Shown here piece by piece: positions 52,702 to 62,053 of a stretch of 64,000 nucleotides of DNA. Both the position numbers and the translations under genes were made by a program. Source of the DNA: Marinimicrobium hydrolyticum (GTDB taxonomy: Bacteria; Pseudomonadota; Gammaproteobacteria; Pseudomonadales; Cellvibrionaceae); assembly GCF_030848505.1 (NCBI RefSeq), contig NZ_JAVDDU010000002.1, forward strand, positions 310,001-374,000. Direction: 5' to 3'. Position 1 is the stretch's first letter. Each line of letters begins with the position of its first letter. The notes beneath the pieces were generated by a model. That model ran no database searches, was not told the origin of the DNA, and saw only the letters and a program-made list of their open reading frames with translations.

Positions 52702-53352
52702 ATGGATGCCACGCTGATCACCGGAGCCCTGGTCGCCACAGAACAAGCCATCAACAAGGCTCTGGAGTATGACCCCGCCAGTCGCGCCGCACTGGGCAAA
52801 CTCAATGATCACGTTTTGGCACTCACGCTGGAGCCTTTAGCGCTCACCGTGTATGTGGCGCCCGGTACCGAAGCCGTTCGATTGCTGAGTCACTTTGAGG
52901 GCGAACCCAGCGTTCACGTGCGCGGCCCACTACCCGCTTTGATTCGCTTGGCCACCGGTCACCAAGGCAACCTGAAAGCCACCGGAGCACAAGTTTCCGG
53001 GGACAGCGGTGTGCTTTTGGAGCTACGCAGCGTACTGCAAAATCTGGATTTGGATTGGGAGGAGGCACTGAGTCAGCTGTTTGGCGACGTGGCCGGTCAT
53101 GGTGCCGCGCAGGGGCTGAGGGATGCCGGCCTCTGGCTGCGCGACCGGGGCACCAGTAGCCGCCGGCTACTGAGTGAATTCATGACAGAAGAGCTGCGTG
53201 TATTGCCCTCGCGCCAGGAGCTGCAAGATTACTACCGCGCCGTTGATGACGTGCGCTTTGATTTAGACCGGGTTGAAGCCCGAATGCGCCACCTCGCCGC
53301 CCGACTTCAACCGTCGTCTCCGGAGGCGCCTTCAACTCGTCGCCGAACATAA
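52702..53352 (+). CDS. ubiJ: Ubiquinone biosynthesis accessory factor UbiJ
   Basis: 216-residue SCP2-domain protein that binds lipid intermediates of ubiquinone in the Ubi complex (formerly YigP). N-terminal SCP2-like domain (about 15-110, ALTLEPLALTVYVAP, GPLPALIRLA), then helical C-terminus (LGDVAGHGAAQGL-type FGDVAGHGAAQGLRDAGLW). It starts one base after the ubiE stop and sits between ubiE and ubiB, the conserved order. Confidence 0.92.
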   Translation: MDATLITGALVATEQAINKALEYDPASRAALGKLNDHVLALTLEPLALTVYVAPGTEAVRLLSHFEGEPSVHVRGPLPALIRLATGHQGNLKATGAQVSGDSGVLLELRSVLQNLDLDWEEALSQLFGDVAGHGAAQGLRDAGLWLRDRGTSSRRLLSEFMTEELRVLPSRQELQDYYRAVDDVRFDLDRVEARMRHLAARLQPSSPEAPSTRRRT

Positions 53353-53361
53353 GGATCCATC

Positions 53362-55011
53362 GTGGCCGTTTTTTTTCGCTTAGTTACCATCCTCTGGACT
53401 CTGGTCCGCTACCGCCTCGATCAGGTGGTACCCGCTGAACAATTGCCTTGGCATGTGCGCCTGCTATTGCTGCCGTGCAAACTCTGGCCCGCGCCCAAAC
53501 TTAACCGGGGCGAGCGCCTGCGCCACGCGCTTGAAGATCTGGGGCCGATTTTTATTAAATTCGGCCAGCTCTTATCGACCCGTCCGGATCTGATTCCCGA
53601 AGACATCGTCGAAGAGCTTAATCGCCTGCAGGATAAGGTTCCGCCCTTCGACAAAGAGCTGTTTCGACGCTTGGTGGAAACAGCACTGGACGCACCAGTG
53701 GAAACCGTGTTCCAAAGTTACGAGCGCGATCCCCTGGCGTCAGCGTCGGTGGCACAGGTACACGGAGCCACCTTACACAGTGGCCAGAGCGTGGTCATTA
53801 AAGTCATTCGGCCCGGCATTGAGCGGGTGATCGCAAAAGACGTGCGCTTACTGTACGTACTGGCCCACATGGTGGAGCGCTACAGCGTAGACGGCAAACG
53901 CCTGCGGCCGGTGGAAGTTGTAGAGGATTACCGCACCACCATTTTTGACGAGTTGGATTTGCAGCGCGAAGCGGCCAACGCCTCTCAATTGCGCCGTAAC
54001 TTTTTGCACTCGCCACTGCTCTATGTGCCAGAAGTTTTTTGGGACTATACCCGCAACCATGTTCTGGTCATGGAGCGCATTGACGGCATCCCCGTCAACG
54101 ACGTGCGCGCACTTGTGGCGCAGGGCACGGACATGAAAGCCCTGGCGGAGCGCGGTGTCGAAATCTTTTTTAAGCAGGTGTTCGAGCACAATTTTTTTCA
54201 TGCCGACATGCATCCGGGCAATATTTTTGTGGCCAGGGAGAATCCCGAATACCCGCGTTACATTGCCGTGGATATGGCCATCGTGGGCTCCCTGACGCGA
54301 GAGGATCAGTATTATTTGGCGCGCAATATGCTCGCCATGTTCCGGCGTGACTACCGTCAGGTAGCCGAGCTGCATGTACAAAGTGGTTGGGTGCCGGAAC
54401 ACACCCGAATAGAAGAGTTGGAAGCGGCGGTGCGCACCGTGTGTGAACCGATTTTCGAAAAGCCACTGAAGGATATTTCTTTCGGACAAGTGCTGATGAA
54501 TCTGTTTCGCACCGCACGGCGTTTTGATATGGAAGTGCAACCGCAGTTAGTACTTCTGCAAAAAACCCTACTCAATATCGAAGGACTGGGCCGGCAGCTG
54601 TATCCGGACCTGGATCTTTGGACCACCGCACACCCGTTCCTGGAGCGCTGGCTGAAGGAACATTTTCACCCCAAAGCCGTGTGGTCGGATTTCAAGCGTT
54701 ACGGGCCCGAGTGGCTGGAAAAATTCCCCATGGTGCCGCAATTGTTACTCAGTGGATTGCAGCAGGCTCAAAACGTGGGCGACGTGGCGCCACAATTGCG
54801 GGACATCAAAGGGGAGTTGGAGCGCCAGCGAATTTTGATCACTCGCTCAAGGCGACGCGCGGCAATTGGTGTGCTGGCCATACTCGGCGCGGGCATTATT
54901 GCCTGGCCAACGCTGGAGACACAGGTAGCGGGGCTGGATCTGCATTTGGTTCCCATGCAAAGTTGGGCGCTGCTAGCGTTTGGCGCGGTATTGATATTAT
55001 TCCGAAAATAA
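53362..55011 (+). CDS. ubiB: Ubiquinone biosynthesis kinase-like protein UbiB
   Basis: 549-residue ADCK/UbiB atypical kinase-like ATPase; supports ubiquinone synthesis, probably by extracting or moving lipid intermediates. The KxGQ motif ([31 protein letters not shown]), the Ala-rich loop (SASVAQVH), HADMHPGN catalytic loop and VDMAIVGSL (DFG equivalent) are visible, as are two C-terminal membrane helices. GTG start 9 bp after ubiJ. The stop is 14 bp from the convergent dtd stop. Confidence 0.95.
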   Translation: MAVFFRLVTILWTLVRYRLDQVVPAEQLPWHVRLLLLPCKLWPAPKLNRGERLRHALEDLGPIFIKFGQLLSTRPDLIPEDIVEELNRLQDKVPPFDKELFRRLVETALDAPVETVFQSYERDPLASASVAQVHGATLHSGQSVVIKVIRPGIERVIAKDVRLLYVLAHMVERYSVDGKRLRPVEVVEDYRTTIFDELDLQREAANASQLRRNFLHSPLLYVPEVFWDYTRNHVLVMERIDGIPVNDVRALVAQGTDMKALAERGVEIFFKQVFEHNFFHADMHPGNIFVARENPEYPRYIAVDMAIVGSLTREDQYYLARNMLAMFRRDYRQVAELHVQSGWVPEHTRIEELEAAVRTVCEPIFEKPLKDISFGQVLMNLFRTARRFDMEVQPQLVLLQKTLLNIEGLGRQLYPDLDLWTTAHPFLERWLKEHFHPKAVWSDFKRYGPEWLEKFPMVPQLLLSGLQQAQNVGDVAPQLRDIKGELERQRILITRSRRRAAIGVLAILGAGIIAWPTLETQVAGLDLHLVPMQSWALLAFGAVLILFRK

Positions 55012-55025
55012 GCCCCGATGGTAAG

Positions 55026-55463
55026 CTAGCTGGATAGCATAAAGGTCACTGGCCCATCGTTAATCAAACTCACTTGCATGTCCGCGGCAAAGATGCCGGT
55101 TTCCACCGGGCTGTGCGCAGAGCTGAGCGTTTCCACAAAATAGTGGTACAGGTTCTCAGCCGTGGCCGGTTCCGCCGCAGAGGAAAAACTGGGGCGCAAC
55201 CCCTTGCGAGTATCCGCCGCCAACGTAAATTGCGAGACGACCAGAATACCCCCGCCCACCTGCCGCACATCCAGGTTCATTTTGTTTTGCTCGTCGGAGA
55301 ATAGCCGGTAGCTGAGCACCTTTTTGGCCAAGGCCTCGGTGCGGGTCGGATCATCGTTTTTTTCCACCCCCAACAACACCAACATGCCTGGGCCAATGGC
55401 GCCCACGGTCTGCTCGTCCACCATGACCGAAGCGCGGCTTACCCGCTGCACTAATGCCAACAT
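55026..55463 (-). CDS. dtd: D-aminoacyl-tRNA deacylase
   Basis: 145-residue proofreading enzyme that removes D-amino acids (and glycine) from mischarged tRNA. The two family motifs, SQFTL and NDGPVT (NxGPxT), form the active site, and the start [13 protein letters not shown] is typical. GAGGAG ribosome-binding site; it begins 10 bp after the stop of pip and is cotranscribed with it. Normal length for the family. Confidence 0.95.
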   Translation of the reverse strand: MLALVQRVSRASVMVDEQTVGAIGPGMLVLLGVEKNDDPTRTEALAKKVLSYRLFSDEQNKMNLDVRQVGGGILVVSQFTLAADTRKGLRPSFSSAAEPATAENLYHYFVETLSSAHSPVETGIFAADMQVSLINDGPVTFMLSS

Positions 55464-55473
55464 CGCGCGCTCC

Positions 55474-56445
55474 TCAGGCCAAATAATCGGTTTCGTGGCG
55501 TAGCTGGCGCGCCATTTCTTCCGTGGCGCGCACGAGCGCGTCTACCGTGCCCGGTTCGCTGGCGCCATGGCCGGCTTCTCGGATAATCTGCAGTTCGGCT
55601 TCGGGCCAGGCGTTTTGCAACGCAAAAGCATTGTCCAGCGGACAAATCATGTCGTAACGACCGTGCACGATGATGCCCGGAATCCCCGACAACCGATGGG
55701 CGTTGCGAAGAATCTGGTTGTCATCCAGAAAGGCGCGGTGGACAAAATAGTGCGCTTCGATGCGCGCCAGCGACAGGGCCCGGTGCGGGCGGGAAAAAGA
55801 ATCCAATACTTCCTGGTGCGGTCGTAGTGTCGCGCAACGGCCCTCCCACAATGACCAGGCTTTGGCTGCGCTCATTTTCGCCAGCTCATTGTCTCCGGTC
55901 AGAAGCTTATAGTAGGCGCCCATAATGTCGCCGCGCTCTTCAAGAGCGACGGGCCGCACAAAGTCCTGCCAGTAATCGGGGAATATACGGCTCGCGCCCT
56001 CCTGGTAAAACCAGTGAAACTCCTCCGGGCGGCATAGGTATACGCCACGCAAAATCAGCCCCATAACCCGATCAGGGTGGGTTTGCGCATACACTAAGCT
56101 GAGTGTGGACCCCCAAGAACCGCCAAATAACACCCACCGCTCGATGCCCAGCGCCGCACGAATGGCTTCCATATCCGCCACCAGATGCGCCGTGGTGTTA
56201 TTCTCCAAACTGGCGTGCGGCGTCGAGCGCCCGGAGCCACGCTGGTCGAACAGAATGATACGGTAGACCTCTGGATCGAAATAACGGCGATCGTAACGGC
56301 CGCAGCCCGCACCGGGACCACCGTGCACGAACAATACTGGGATCCCGTCCGGATTGCCGGATTCGTCCACATACAGCTGGTGCGGGGGCTCCACGTCGAA
56401 CTGGTGGCGTTGATAAGGTTTGATCTCGGGGTAGTAGGTCAGCAT
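55474..56445 (-). CDS. pip: Proline iminopeptidase
   Basis: 323-residue alpha/beta-hydrolase that removes N-terminal proline from peptides. HGGPGAGC oxyanion loop, nucleophile Ser in GGSWGS, Asp in GRYDMICP and His in GHGAS form the triad; DQRGSGRS is the S33-family signature. First gene of pip-dtd. No signal peptide, so cytoplasmic. The upstream ribosome-binding site is weak. Confidence 0.94.
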   Translation of the reverse strand: MLTYYPEIKPYQRHQFDVEPPHQLYVDESGNPDGIPVLFVHGGPGAGCGRYDRRYFDPEVYRIILFDQRGSGRSTPHASLENNTTAHLVADMEAIRAALGIERWVLFGGSWGSTLSLVYAQTHPDRVMGLILRGVYLCRPEEFHWFYQEGASRIFPDYWQDFVRPVALEERGDIMGAYYKLLTGDNELAKMSAAKAWSLWEGRCATLRPHQEVLDSFSRPHRALSLARIEAHYFVHRAFLDDNQILRNAHRLSGIPGIIVHGRYDMICPLDNAFALQNAWPEAELQIIREAGHGASEPGTVDALVRATEEMARQLRHETDYLA

Positions 56446-56563
56446 GGTTGTGTTGGGGACGCCCTGTCGAATGAGAATGAGTAAATAAGGAAAGGTAGCA
56501 TACTCCTTTGCCTAACGCTGCCCTGGCGAGCAGGCCAATAATTTTTTGAAACGGAGCGGGAGC

Positions 56564-57193
56564 ATGCCGCAGGAAACCGAACTCAAACGTTGCCCCTGGT
56601 GCGGTGATGATCCGCTCTACCGCGCCTATCACGATCAGGAGTGGGGCAACCCCCTTTACGACAATCAGCAACTGTTTGAATTTCTGATCCTGGAGGGTGC
56701 TCAAGCCGGCCTGGCCTGGATCACTGTATTGCGTAAGCGCGAAGCCTACCGCCGCGCGTTCGATCAGTTTGCCCCCCATCGCATGGCACGCTATACCCCT
56801 GCTCGCAAAGCCAAACTGCTGCGCAACCCAGGCATTATCCGCAACCGGCTTAAGGTCGACAGCGCCGTACGCAACGCCCAGGCCTATGTGGCCATGGAGA
56901 AAGCTGGCGAAGATTTCAGCGCTTTTTTGTGGGGGTTCGTGGGCGGTAGCCCCCTGCGCAATCGCTGGCGCACCTTTGCCGAGGTACCTGTGTCTACGTC
57001 AGAGTCTGACGCCATGAGCCGGGAGCTCAAGAAACGCGGCTTTAACTTTGTCGGGCCGACCATCTGCTATGCTTTCATGCAGGCGACGGGAATGGTCAAC
57101 GACCACCTCGTAGACTGCTACCGCCACAGCGAATGCGACGCTATGGCGACCCCTGCTGAGACTGGCCGCGCGTCTAAGTCGCCTCAGCGCTAG
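56564..57193 (+). CDS. tag: DNA-3-methyladenine glycosylase I (Tag)
   Basis: 209-residue base-excision repair enzyme removing 3-methyladenine. Zinc ligands of the family: Cys near the N-terminus (RCPWCG), His in YHDQEWG, and His/Cys in DHLVDCYRHSEC; the LEGAQAGLAWITVLRKRE and GFNFVGPTICYAFMQATGMVNDH blocks match E. coli Tag. The ATG at 56564 has a GGAGCGGGA ribosome-binding site; a TTG at 56546 also lies in frame. Divergent from pip. Confidence 0.94.
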   Translation: MPQETELKRCPWCGDDPLYRAYHDQEWGNPLYDNQQLFEFLILEGAQAGLAWITVLRKREAYRRAFDQFAPHRMARYTPARKAKLLRNPGIIRNRLKVDSAVRNAQAYVAMEKAGEDFSAFLWGFVGGSPLRNRWRTFAEVPVSTSESDAMSRELKKRGFNFVGPTICYAFMQATGMVNDHLVDCYRHSECDAMATPAETGRASKSPQR

Positions 57194-57291
57194 CCCGGCA
57201 CCGGACTTTCCCACTGGGATAATCCGTGCTTTAATAGTCATTCTGAATATAAGAAAACCGTCAACCAAACTTGATAAAATAAGAGTCTCTT

Positions 57292-58431
57292 ATGAAGCTA
57301 TCTCGCCGTAATTTCCTGTTGGGGTCCGCGGGTGTTGCCGCTCTGGCCAATCTGAAAGCTTGTGCGATCAATAATGCCGCCGAATACACCGGTCTGCGCA
57401 AAATCTACAAAAACGACTTCGTGATCGGCACAGCCATTAGCAACCAGACACTGGAAACTCAAGATAAGCCTCTACTGGATTTGATCGCGCGCGAATTCAG
57501 CTCCATTACCGCCGAAAACTGCATGAAGTCCGGTTTGATCCAACCTGCTCAAGGCCAGTGGGAATGGGAGTTGGCAGACCGCTTTGTCGAGTTTGGCGTA
57601 GAGAACGATATGAACATCGTTGGTCACGCGCTGGTGTGGCACTCGCAGGCGCCGAGTGACTTTTTTGTCCACGAAGATGGCCGGCAGATCTCCAGAGAAG
57701 AGTTGATCCGCCGCATGGACACTCACATCACCACCGTCATGGAACGCTACAAAGGTAAAATCCACACCTGGGATGTGGTCAACGAATCCATCGACGAAGA
57801 TCAAGGCTGGCGCCAGAGCCTCTGGTATCAGGTTATGGGCTCTGCCGAATACCAGGAGCGCGCCTTCCGTTTGGCTCATGAACTGGACCCCAAAGCACAC
57901 CTGATTTACAACGATTACAACATGCACAGCCCAGGCAAGCGCGACTTCCTGGTAGACGTGATCAAAGACTACAAGAAACGCGGAGTGCCCATTCACGGCG
58001 TGGGCATGCAAAGTCACGTAGGCCTGGATTGGCCGGACATGAAGGAATACGAAGCCAGTATTGAAGCGTTTGCCGCCCTGGGTATGCGTTTGCATATGAC
58101 CGAGCTGGAAGTGGACGTACTGCCCGTAGCCTGGGAGCACATGGGTGCGGAGATTTCCACCGAGTTCGAATACGCCGACGAGCTTAACCCCTATGTGGAC
58201 GGCTTACCGGCCGAGGTTGAAGAGCAATTGACCGAGCGCTACGTGGAGCTGTTCAAGCTGTACCTGAAGCATCGGGACAAGATCGACCGGGTTACCACTT
58301 GGGGCACCCACGATGGCGAATCCTGGAAAAACAACTTCCCGGTCCGCGGCCGCACCAACTACCCGTTGCTATTCGACCGCAACATGCAGCCCAAACCCGC
58401 GTACTACGCCGTGGCCAATCTGCGTCGCTAG
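57292..58431 (+). CDS. Glycoside hydrolase family 10 endo-1,4-beta-xylanase, Tat-type signal
   Basis: 379-residue xylanase. The N-terminus has twin arginines (SRRNFLLGSAG) and then a Cys after LKA, so it may be a Tat-exported, possibly lipidated, enzyme. The (beta/alpha)8 barrel has acid/base Glu165 in WDVVNESIDE and nucleophile Glu271 in MTELEVDV; GHALVWHSQ, YNDYN and TTWGTHD complete the family pattern. It lacks carbohydrate-binding modules. The partner sugar oxidoreductase gene lies 153 bp downstream. Confidence 0.93.
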   Translation: MKLSRRNFLLGSAGVAALANLKACAINNAAEYTGLRKIYKNDFVIGTAISNQTLETQDKPLLDLIAREFSSITAENCMKSGLIQPAQGQWEWELADRFVEFGVENDMNIVGHALVWHSQAPSDFFVHEDGRQISREELIRRMDTHITTVMERYKGKIHTWDVVNESIDEDQGWRQSLWYQVMGSAEYQERAFRLAHELDPKAHLIYNDYNMHSPGKRDFLVDVIKDYKKRGVPIHGVGMQSHVGLDWPDMKEYEASIEAFAALGMRLHMTELEVDVLPVAWEHMGAEISTEFEYADELNPYVDGLPAEVEEQLTERYVELFKLYLKHRDKIDRVTTWGTHDGESWKNNFPVRGRTNYPLLFDRNMQPKPAYYAVANLRR

Positions 58432-58584
58432 TCTTCACCATCCCCCTACTGCCACCTCTGCGTCGCCCCTGCCCGGGGCGTCACGGGGGTGGTGGGCTTT
58501 ACACCGATTTACACGCCAGCATTTGTTTCCCTGCGCCCCAGTTGCTACTCTTTGACTCCGCATTATCACCAGGAGGTTGTCCTC

Positions 58585-59736
58585 ATGACCCTTACCCTCA
58601 GGCATTATTCCGCTCTCACCTTTGCAGCTCTGTGCCTGTGTTTTGGCTCTGTGCACGCTCAGGATGAGATTCTCGCCGAAGCTCAAACCACCAAGCTGCG
58701 AATCACCACCGTGGCCGACGGCCTGGTCCACCCTTGGGGCATGGTCTTTCTGCCCAATGGCGACATGCTGGTGACCGAGAGGGCCGGCACTTTGCGACGA
58801 GTAACCCCCGAAGGTGAAAAAGGGCCCGCAATTGAGGGTCTGCCCACTATTGTCAGTCGCGGACAGGGCGGCCTGTTGGATGTGACCTTGGACCCGGACT
58901 TTGACGATAATCGCTGGGTATACGTGGCCTTCTCCGAGCCAGGCGATGGCGGCACCAGCACGGCCGTGGCGCGCGGGCAACTGGATGGCAATCAACTAAA
59001 CAACGTACAGGTTATTTTTAGCCAACAGCCTAAGGTGCAAAGCGACGGACACTTCGGCTCCCGCCTGGTGTTTGCCGATGACGGCACCTTGTTTATCACC
59101 CTGGGCGACCGGCAACAGAGTTACGAAGCGGCGGACGCCCAAGACCTAGGTAGCCACATCGGTACCGTGGTACGCATTTACCCGGACGGCCGAGTGCCCG
59201 CCTCCAACCCCTTTGTGGGTGATGACAACGCCCTGCCGGAAATCTGGTCCTACGGCCACCGCAACATTCAGGGCGCCGATCTGCACCCCACAACACGCGA
59301 ACTCTGGACCGGAGAACACGGCCCCCAGGGAGGCGATGAAATCAATCGCACACGCGCCGGCGAAAACTATGGCTGGCCCATCATCACGTACGGTGTGCAC
59401 TACGGCGGCGCCACGATTCTTGACGGTAAAACTCATGCGGAAGGAATGGAGCAACCTATCTTTTATTGGACACCCTCCATAGCCAATGCCGGCATGACCT
59501 TTTACACCGGCGATAAATTCCCCCAGTGGCAAAACAACTTGCTGGTAACCGGGTTGCGCAGTCGTTTGTTGTCCCGCCTAGTGGTGGAAGGTGATCGGGT
59601 GATTCACGAAGAGCGTCTGCTCCATGATGAGCTGGGCTTGCGCCTGAGAGACATAGTGCAAGGGCCCGACGATTTTCTGTACCTACTTACCGATGAGCGC
59701 GATGGTAAAATCTTGCGCATGGAACCGGCAAACTAA
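58585..59736 (+). CDS. PQQ-dependent soluble aldose sugar dehydrogenase (YliI-like)
   Basis: 383-residue exported protein. Signal peptide 1-25 (CLCFGSVHAQ). Six-bladed propeller of the glucose/sorbosone dehydrogenase family: LVHPWGMVFLPNGDMLVTERAGTLRR, RGQGGLLDVTLDP, HFGSRLVFADDGTLFITLGDR, SYGHRNIQGADLHP, GEHGPQGGDEIN, and ENYGWP are the PQQ- and calcium-binding blocks. It oxidises aldoses in the periplasm, feeding electrons to the respiratory chain. AGGAGGT ribosome-binding site. Near the xylanase, so oxidation of xylan-derived sugars is plausible. Confidence 0.92.
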   Translation: MTLTLRHYSALTFAALCLCFGSVHAQDEILAEAQTTKLRITTVADGLVHPWGMVFLPNGDMLVTERAGTLRRVTPEGEKGPAIEGLPTIVSRGQGGLLDVTLDPDFDDNRWVYVAFSEPGDGGTSTAVARGQLDGNQLNNVQVIFSQQPKVQSDGHFGSRLVFADDGTLFITLGDRQQSYEAADAQDLGSHIGTVVRIYPDGRVPASNPFVGDDNALPEIWSYGHRNIQGADLHPTTRELWTGEHGPQGGDEINRTRAGENYGWPIITYGVHYGGATILDGKTHAEGMEQPIFYWTPSIANAGMTFYTGDKFPQWQNNLLVTGLRSRLLSRLVVEGDRVIHEERLLHDELGLRLRDIVQGPDDFLYLLTDERDGKILRMEPAN

Positions 59737-59747
59737 GTTTGCCGGTT
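59723..59747. terminator. Stem-loop whose loop is the stop codon of the sugar dehydrogenase gene
   Basis: AACCGGCAAAC (59723-59733), TAA loop (59734-59736, the stop codon), GTTTGCCGGTT (59737-59747): a perfect 11-bp stem. No T-run follows, so termination is uncertain; it could also shield the mRNA 3' end or slow ribosome release. Confidence 0.5.
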
Positions 59748-59876
59748 GATGGCGGTGGCCAGCCCCCGGCCGCCGCTCTTCTCTTGACCTACCCAGCGCT
59801 ATAGCGCCTTTCCTATTTCTGCCGCTGGCAATTTGGTGAGCGAGCGGGTATGTTCCCCGCCCTGTTCGGAGGAAAC

Positions 59877-60917
59877 ATGACACCACGTTATAGCGCCATC
59901 AATGACAACATCGAAGAGCGTTTTCACCAACCCAGTGACAGCGCCCGCGCCTTGCAACAAAAAACCGGCGTACTGCTCACCAACCTCGGCACTCCAGACG
60001 CGCCCACACCCAAGGCTCTGCGCCGATACCTGAGTGAGTTTTTATCCGACCCGCGCGTTATTGAGCTGCCCCGCCTGTTGTGGCTGGTCATTCTGCATGG
60101 GGTGATTTTGCGTATTCGCCCCCGCAAATCCGCCGCCGCCTACCAAACGGTTTGGACTGATGAAGGCTCGCCACTGCTGGTCATCAGCCAACGTCAATGT
60201 AAGGCTGTGCAGGAAGCTTTAGGGGAGAACGCCGTGGTGAAACTGGGCATGCGCTACGGCAACCCTTCTATCGCCAGCGCACTGCGAGAATTTCAGGCGC
60301 TGGGCATCCGCCGTATCGTGGTGTTACCACTTTATCCTCAGTACTCTGCCGCCACTACCGGCTCCACCTTTGACGCCGTGGCCAAGGAGTTGTCCCAATG
60401 GCGCTGGGTTCCGGAGCTGCGCTTTATCAATGGCTACGTGGAAAACCCACTTTTTATTGAGGCGCTCGCAAAAACTCTGCAAGAACACATTAATAACCAT
60501 GGCATGCCGGATCGATTTTTATTTTCCTACCATGGCACCCCCAAGCGTTACCTGACGGCGGGCGACCCCTACCACTGCCTGTGCCACAAAACCACGCGCT
60601 TAGTGCGGGAAAAACTCGGCTTGCCGGAAGATCTGTGCATGACCACGTTTCAGTCTCGTTTCGGCCGGGAAGAGTGGCTCAAGCCGTACACGGACCACAC
60701 ACTCGAGTCGCTACCAAAGGAAGGCGTTAAGAACGTCGCCATACTGTCTCCCGCCTTTAGCGCCGACTGTTTGGAAACGCTGGAAGAGCTCGAAGTGGAG
60801 AACCGTGCTTGCTTTATGGAGGCCGGCGGCGAGGCGTACCACTACATCCTCGCCCTAAATGACCGACCGGATCATATCGAGGCCATCGCGGATATTCTGC
60901 GCCGCCACGGCGTTTGA
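59877..60917 (+). CDS. hemH: Ferrochelatase
   Basis: 346-residue enzyme inserting Fe2+ into protoporphyrin IX, the last step of haem synthesis. GVLLTNLGTPDAPTPKALRRYLSEFLSDPRVIELP is the family N-terminus; FSYHGTPKRY carries the catalytic His and FSADCLETLEELEVENR holds the Glu. The ATG at 59877 has a GGAGGA ribosome-binding site. It carries several Cys residues toward the C-terminus (YHCLCHK, SADC, ENRAC), which could bind an iron-sulfur cluster in some species, but I cannot confirm that. Confidence 0.94.
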   Translation: MTPRYSAINDNIEERFHQPSDSARALQQKTGVLLTNLGTPDAPTPKALRRYLSEFLSDPRVIELPRLLWLVILHGVILRIRPRKSAAAYQTVWTDEGSPLLVISQRQCKAVQEALGENAVVKLGMRYGNPSIASALREFQALGIRRIVVLPLYPQYSAATTGSTFDAVAKELSQWRWVPELRFINGYVENPLFIEALAKTLQEHINNHGMPDRFLFSYHGTPKRYLTAGDPYHCLCHKTTRLVREKLGLPEDLCMTTFQSRFGREEWLKPYTDHTLESLPKEGVKNVAILSPAFSADCLETLEELEVENRACFMEAGGEAYHYILALNDRPDHIEAIADILRRHGV

Positions 60918-61031
60918 CGGCAGGCTGATCAGATTTAGCGCATCAGTCAAAAAAATGCACCACAAGAAAACCACTCCCCGCCCCGAAAATGACTCCCTTT
61001 TGGGGCACAATGCGAATCCAACCGATTTATG

Positions 61032-61048
61032 TGCACGAAAGCTGTGCA
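61032..61048. promoter_or_regulatory. Putative NtrC-type enhancer site
   Basis: TGCACGAAAGCTGTGCA: 17 bp with perfect TGCAC/GTGCA outer arms, the size and symmetry of the NtrC consensus (TGCACC-N5-GGTGCA), with one mismatch in each half. It lies about 105 bp upstream of the -24/-12 element, a normal enhancer distance. Confidence 0.55.
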
Positions 61049-61136
61049 CCGAAGATGCCCTATCGAAGTGCAAACGCCCCACAATTCCACCACAAACTTC
61101 TTCTGAATCAACAAGTTAAATCATAAAAATAAAAAC

Positions 61137-61151
61137 TGGACCGGTTTTTGC
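61137..61151 (+). promoter_or_regulatory. Putative sigma-54 (RpoN) -24/-12 promoter for the FNT gene
   Basis: CTGGACCGGTTTTTGCC region: TGG at 61137-61139 and TTGC ending at 61151, with exactly 10 nt between GG (61138-61139) and GC (61150-61151) as in sigma-54 promoters. The match to TGGCACG-N4-TTGC is good outside the ACC segment. The start site would be near 61163. Confidence 0.55.
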
Positions 61152-61234
61152 CCAATACAAAAAGTCGAAACGCCAAGAGTCCAGCTCACGCCGGCTCGAG
61201 TTAACTTTTTAAATCCGTTACCAGTGGGAAGTCT

Positions 61235-62053
61235 ATGTCGTATTTATTACCTTCTGAATTCGCTACCAAAATGGTGGACGCCGGTGAGGCCAAACTTTTT
61301 ATGGCTAACCGCGACGCTTTCATTCGCTCCTTTATGGCGGGCGCCATCCTGGCTCTTGCGGCCGTGTTTGCCGTCACCATATCGGTCCAGACCGGCTCGC
61401 CCTTGATTGGAGCGCTGCTGTTTCCGGTCGGCTTCTGCATGCTGTACCTGATGGGTTTCGACTTGCTCACTGGGGTTTTTGTGCTGACACCACTAGCCTA
61501 CTTTGACCGTCGTCCGGGGGTAACCATCAGCGGTATTCTCAGACACTGGGGCGTGGTCTTTATGGGCAATTTGCTCGGTGCTCTGTTGGTGGCTTTTTTG
61601 ATGGCCATCGTGTTTACCTACGGGTTTTCTATCGAGCCTGGCGCGGTAGGTGAACGTATTGCCAATATCGGCCACGACCGCACGCTCGGTTACAAAGAGC
61701 ACGGCGCGGCGGGCATGCTGACCATTTTTATTCGTGGGGTGTTGTGTAACTGGATGGTGTCGCTGGGCGTGGTCGGTGCCATGATTTCCACCACCGTCAG
61801 CGGTAAAGTCATCGCCATGTGGATGCCGATCATGCTGTTCTTCGCCATGGAATTTGAGCACTCTATCGTGAATATGTTTTTGTTTCCCTTTGCGCTTATG
61901 GTTGGCGGTGACTTTTCTGTGATGGACTACATCATCTGGAACGAATTGCCCGTGGTGATTGGCAACTTCGTCGGCGGCATTGCGCTTACCGGCCTCACGC
62001 TTTACGCCACCCATGTGCGCACTGGCGCCCAACGGGCGATCCAAACACCTTAA
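61235..62053 (+). CDS. Formate/nitrite transporter (FNT) family channel
   Basis: 272-residue inner-membrane pentameric channel for small anions, with six membrane helices. FNT features: PLIGALLFPVGFCMLYLMGFDLLTGVF, then RGVLCNWMVSLGVVGAMIS and EHSIVNMFLFPFAL near the second half. It ends exactly at the start codon of the phosphatase/kinase gene. Regulation by sigma-54 and NtrC, and pairing with a kinase like that in nitrate-assimilation clusters, favours nitrite (NirC-like) over formate; this is inference. Confidence 0.88.
   Translation: MSYLLPSEFATKMVDAGEAKLFMANRDAFIRSFMAGAILALAAVFAVTISVQTGSPLIGALLFPVGFCMLYLMGFDLLTGVFVLTPLAYFDRRPGVTISGILRHWGVVFMGNLLGALLVAFLMAIVFTYGFSIEPGAVGERIANIGHDRTLGYKEHGAAGMLTIFIRGVLCNWMVSLGVVGAMISTTVSGKVIAMWMPIMLFFAMEFEHSIVNMFLFPFALMVGGDFSVMDYIIWNELPVVIGNFVGGIALTGLTLYATHVRTGAQRAIQTP

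Larger units (their letters stand above)
60918..61234. other. Regulatory intergenic region upstream of the FNT channel
   Basis: 317 bp without a gene. It becomes AT-rich downstream of about 61090. It contains a palindromic NtrC-type site (61032-61048), a weaker half-site TGCACC at 60956-60961, and a sigma-54-type promoter (61137-61151), listed separately. Confidence 0.6.

Noticed and set aside
58464-58480. CGCCCC/GGGGCG hairpin after the xylanase gene
   Set aside because: Only 6 bp with no T-run in GC-rich DNA; not distinguishable from chance.
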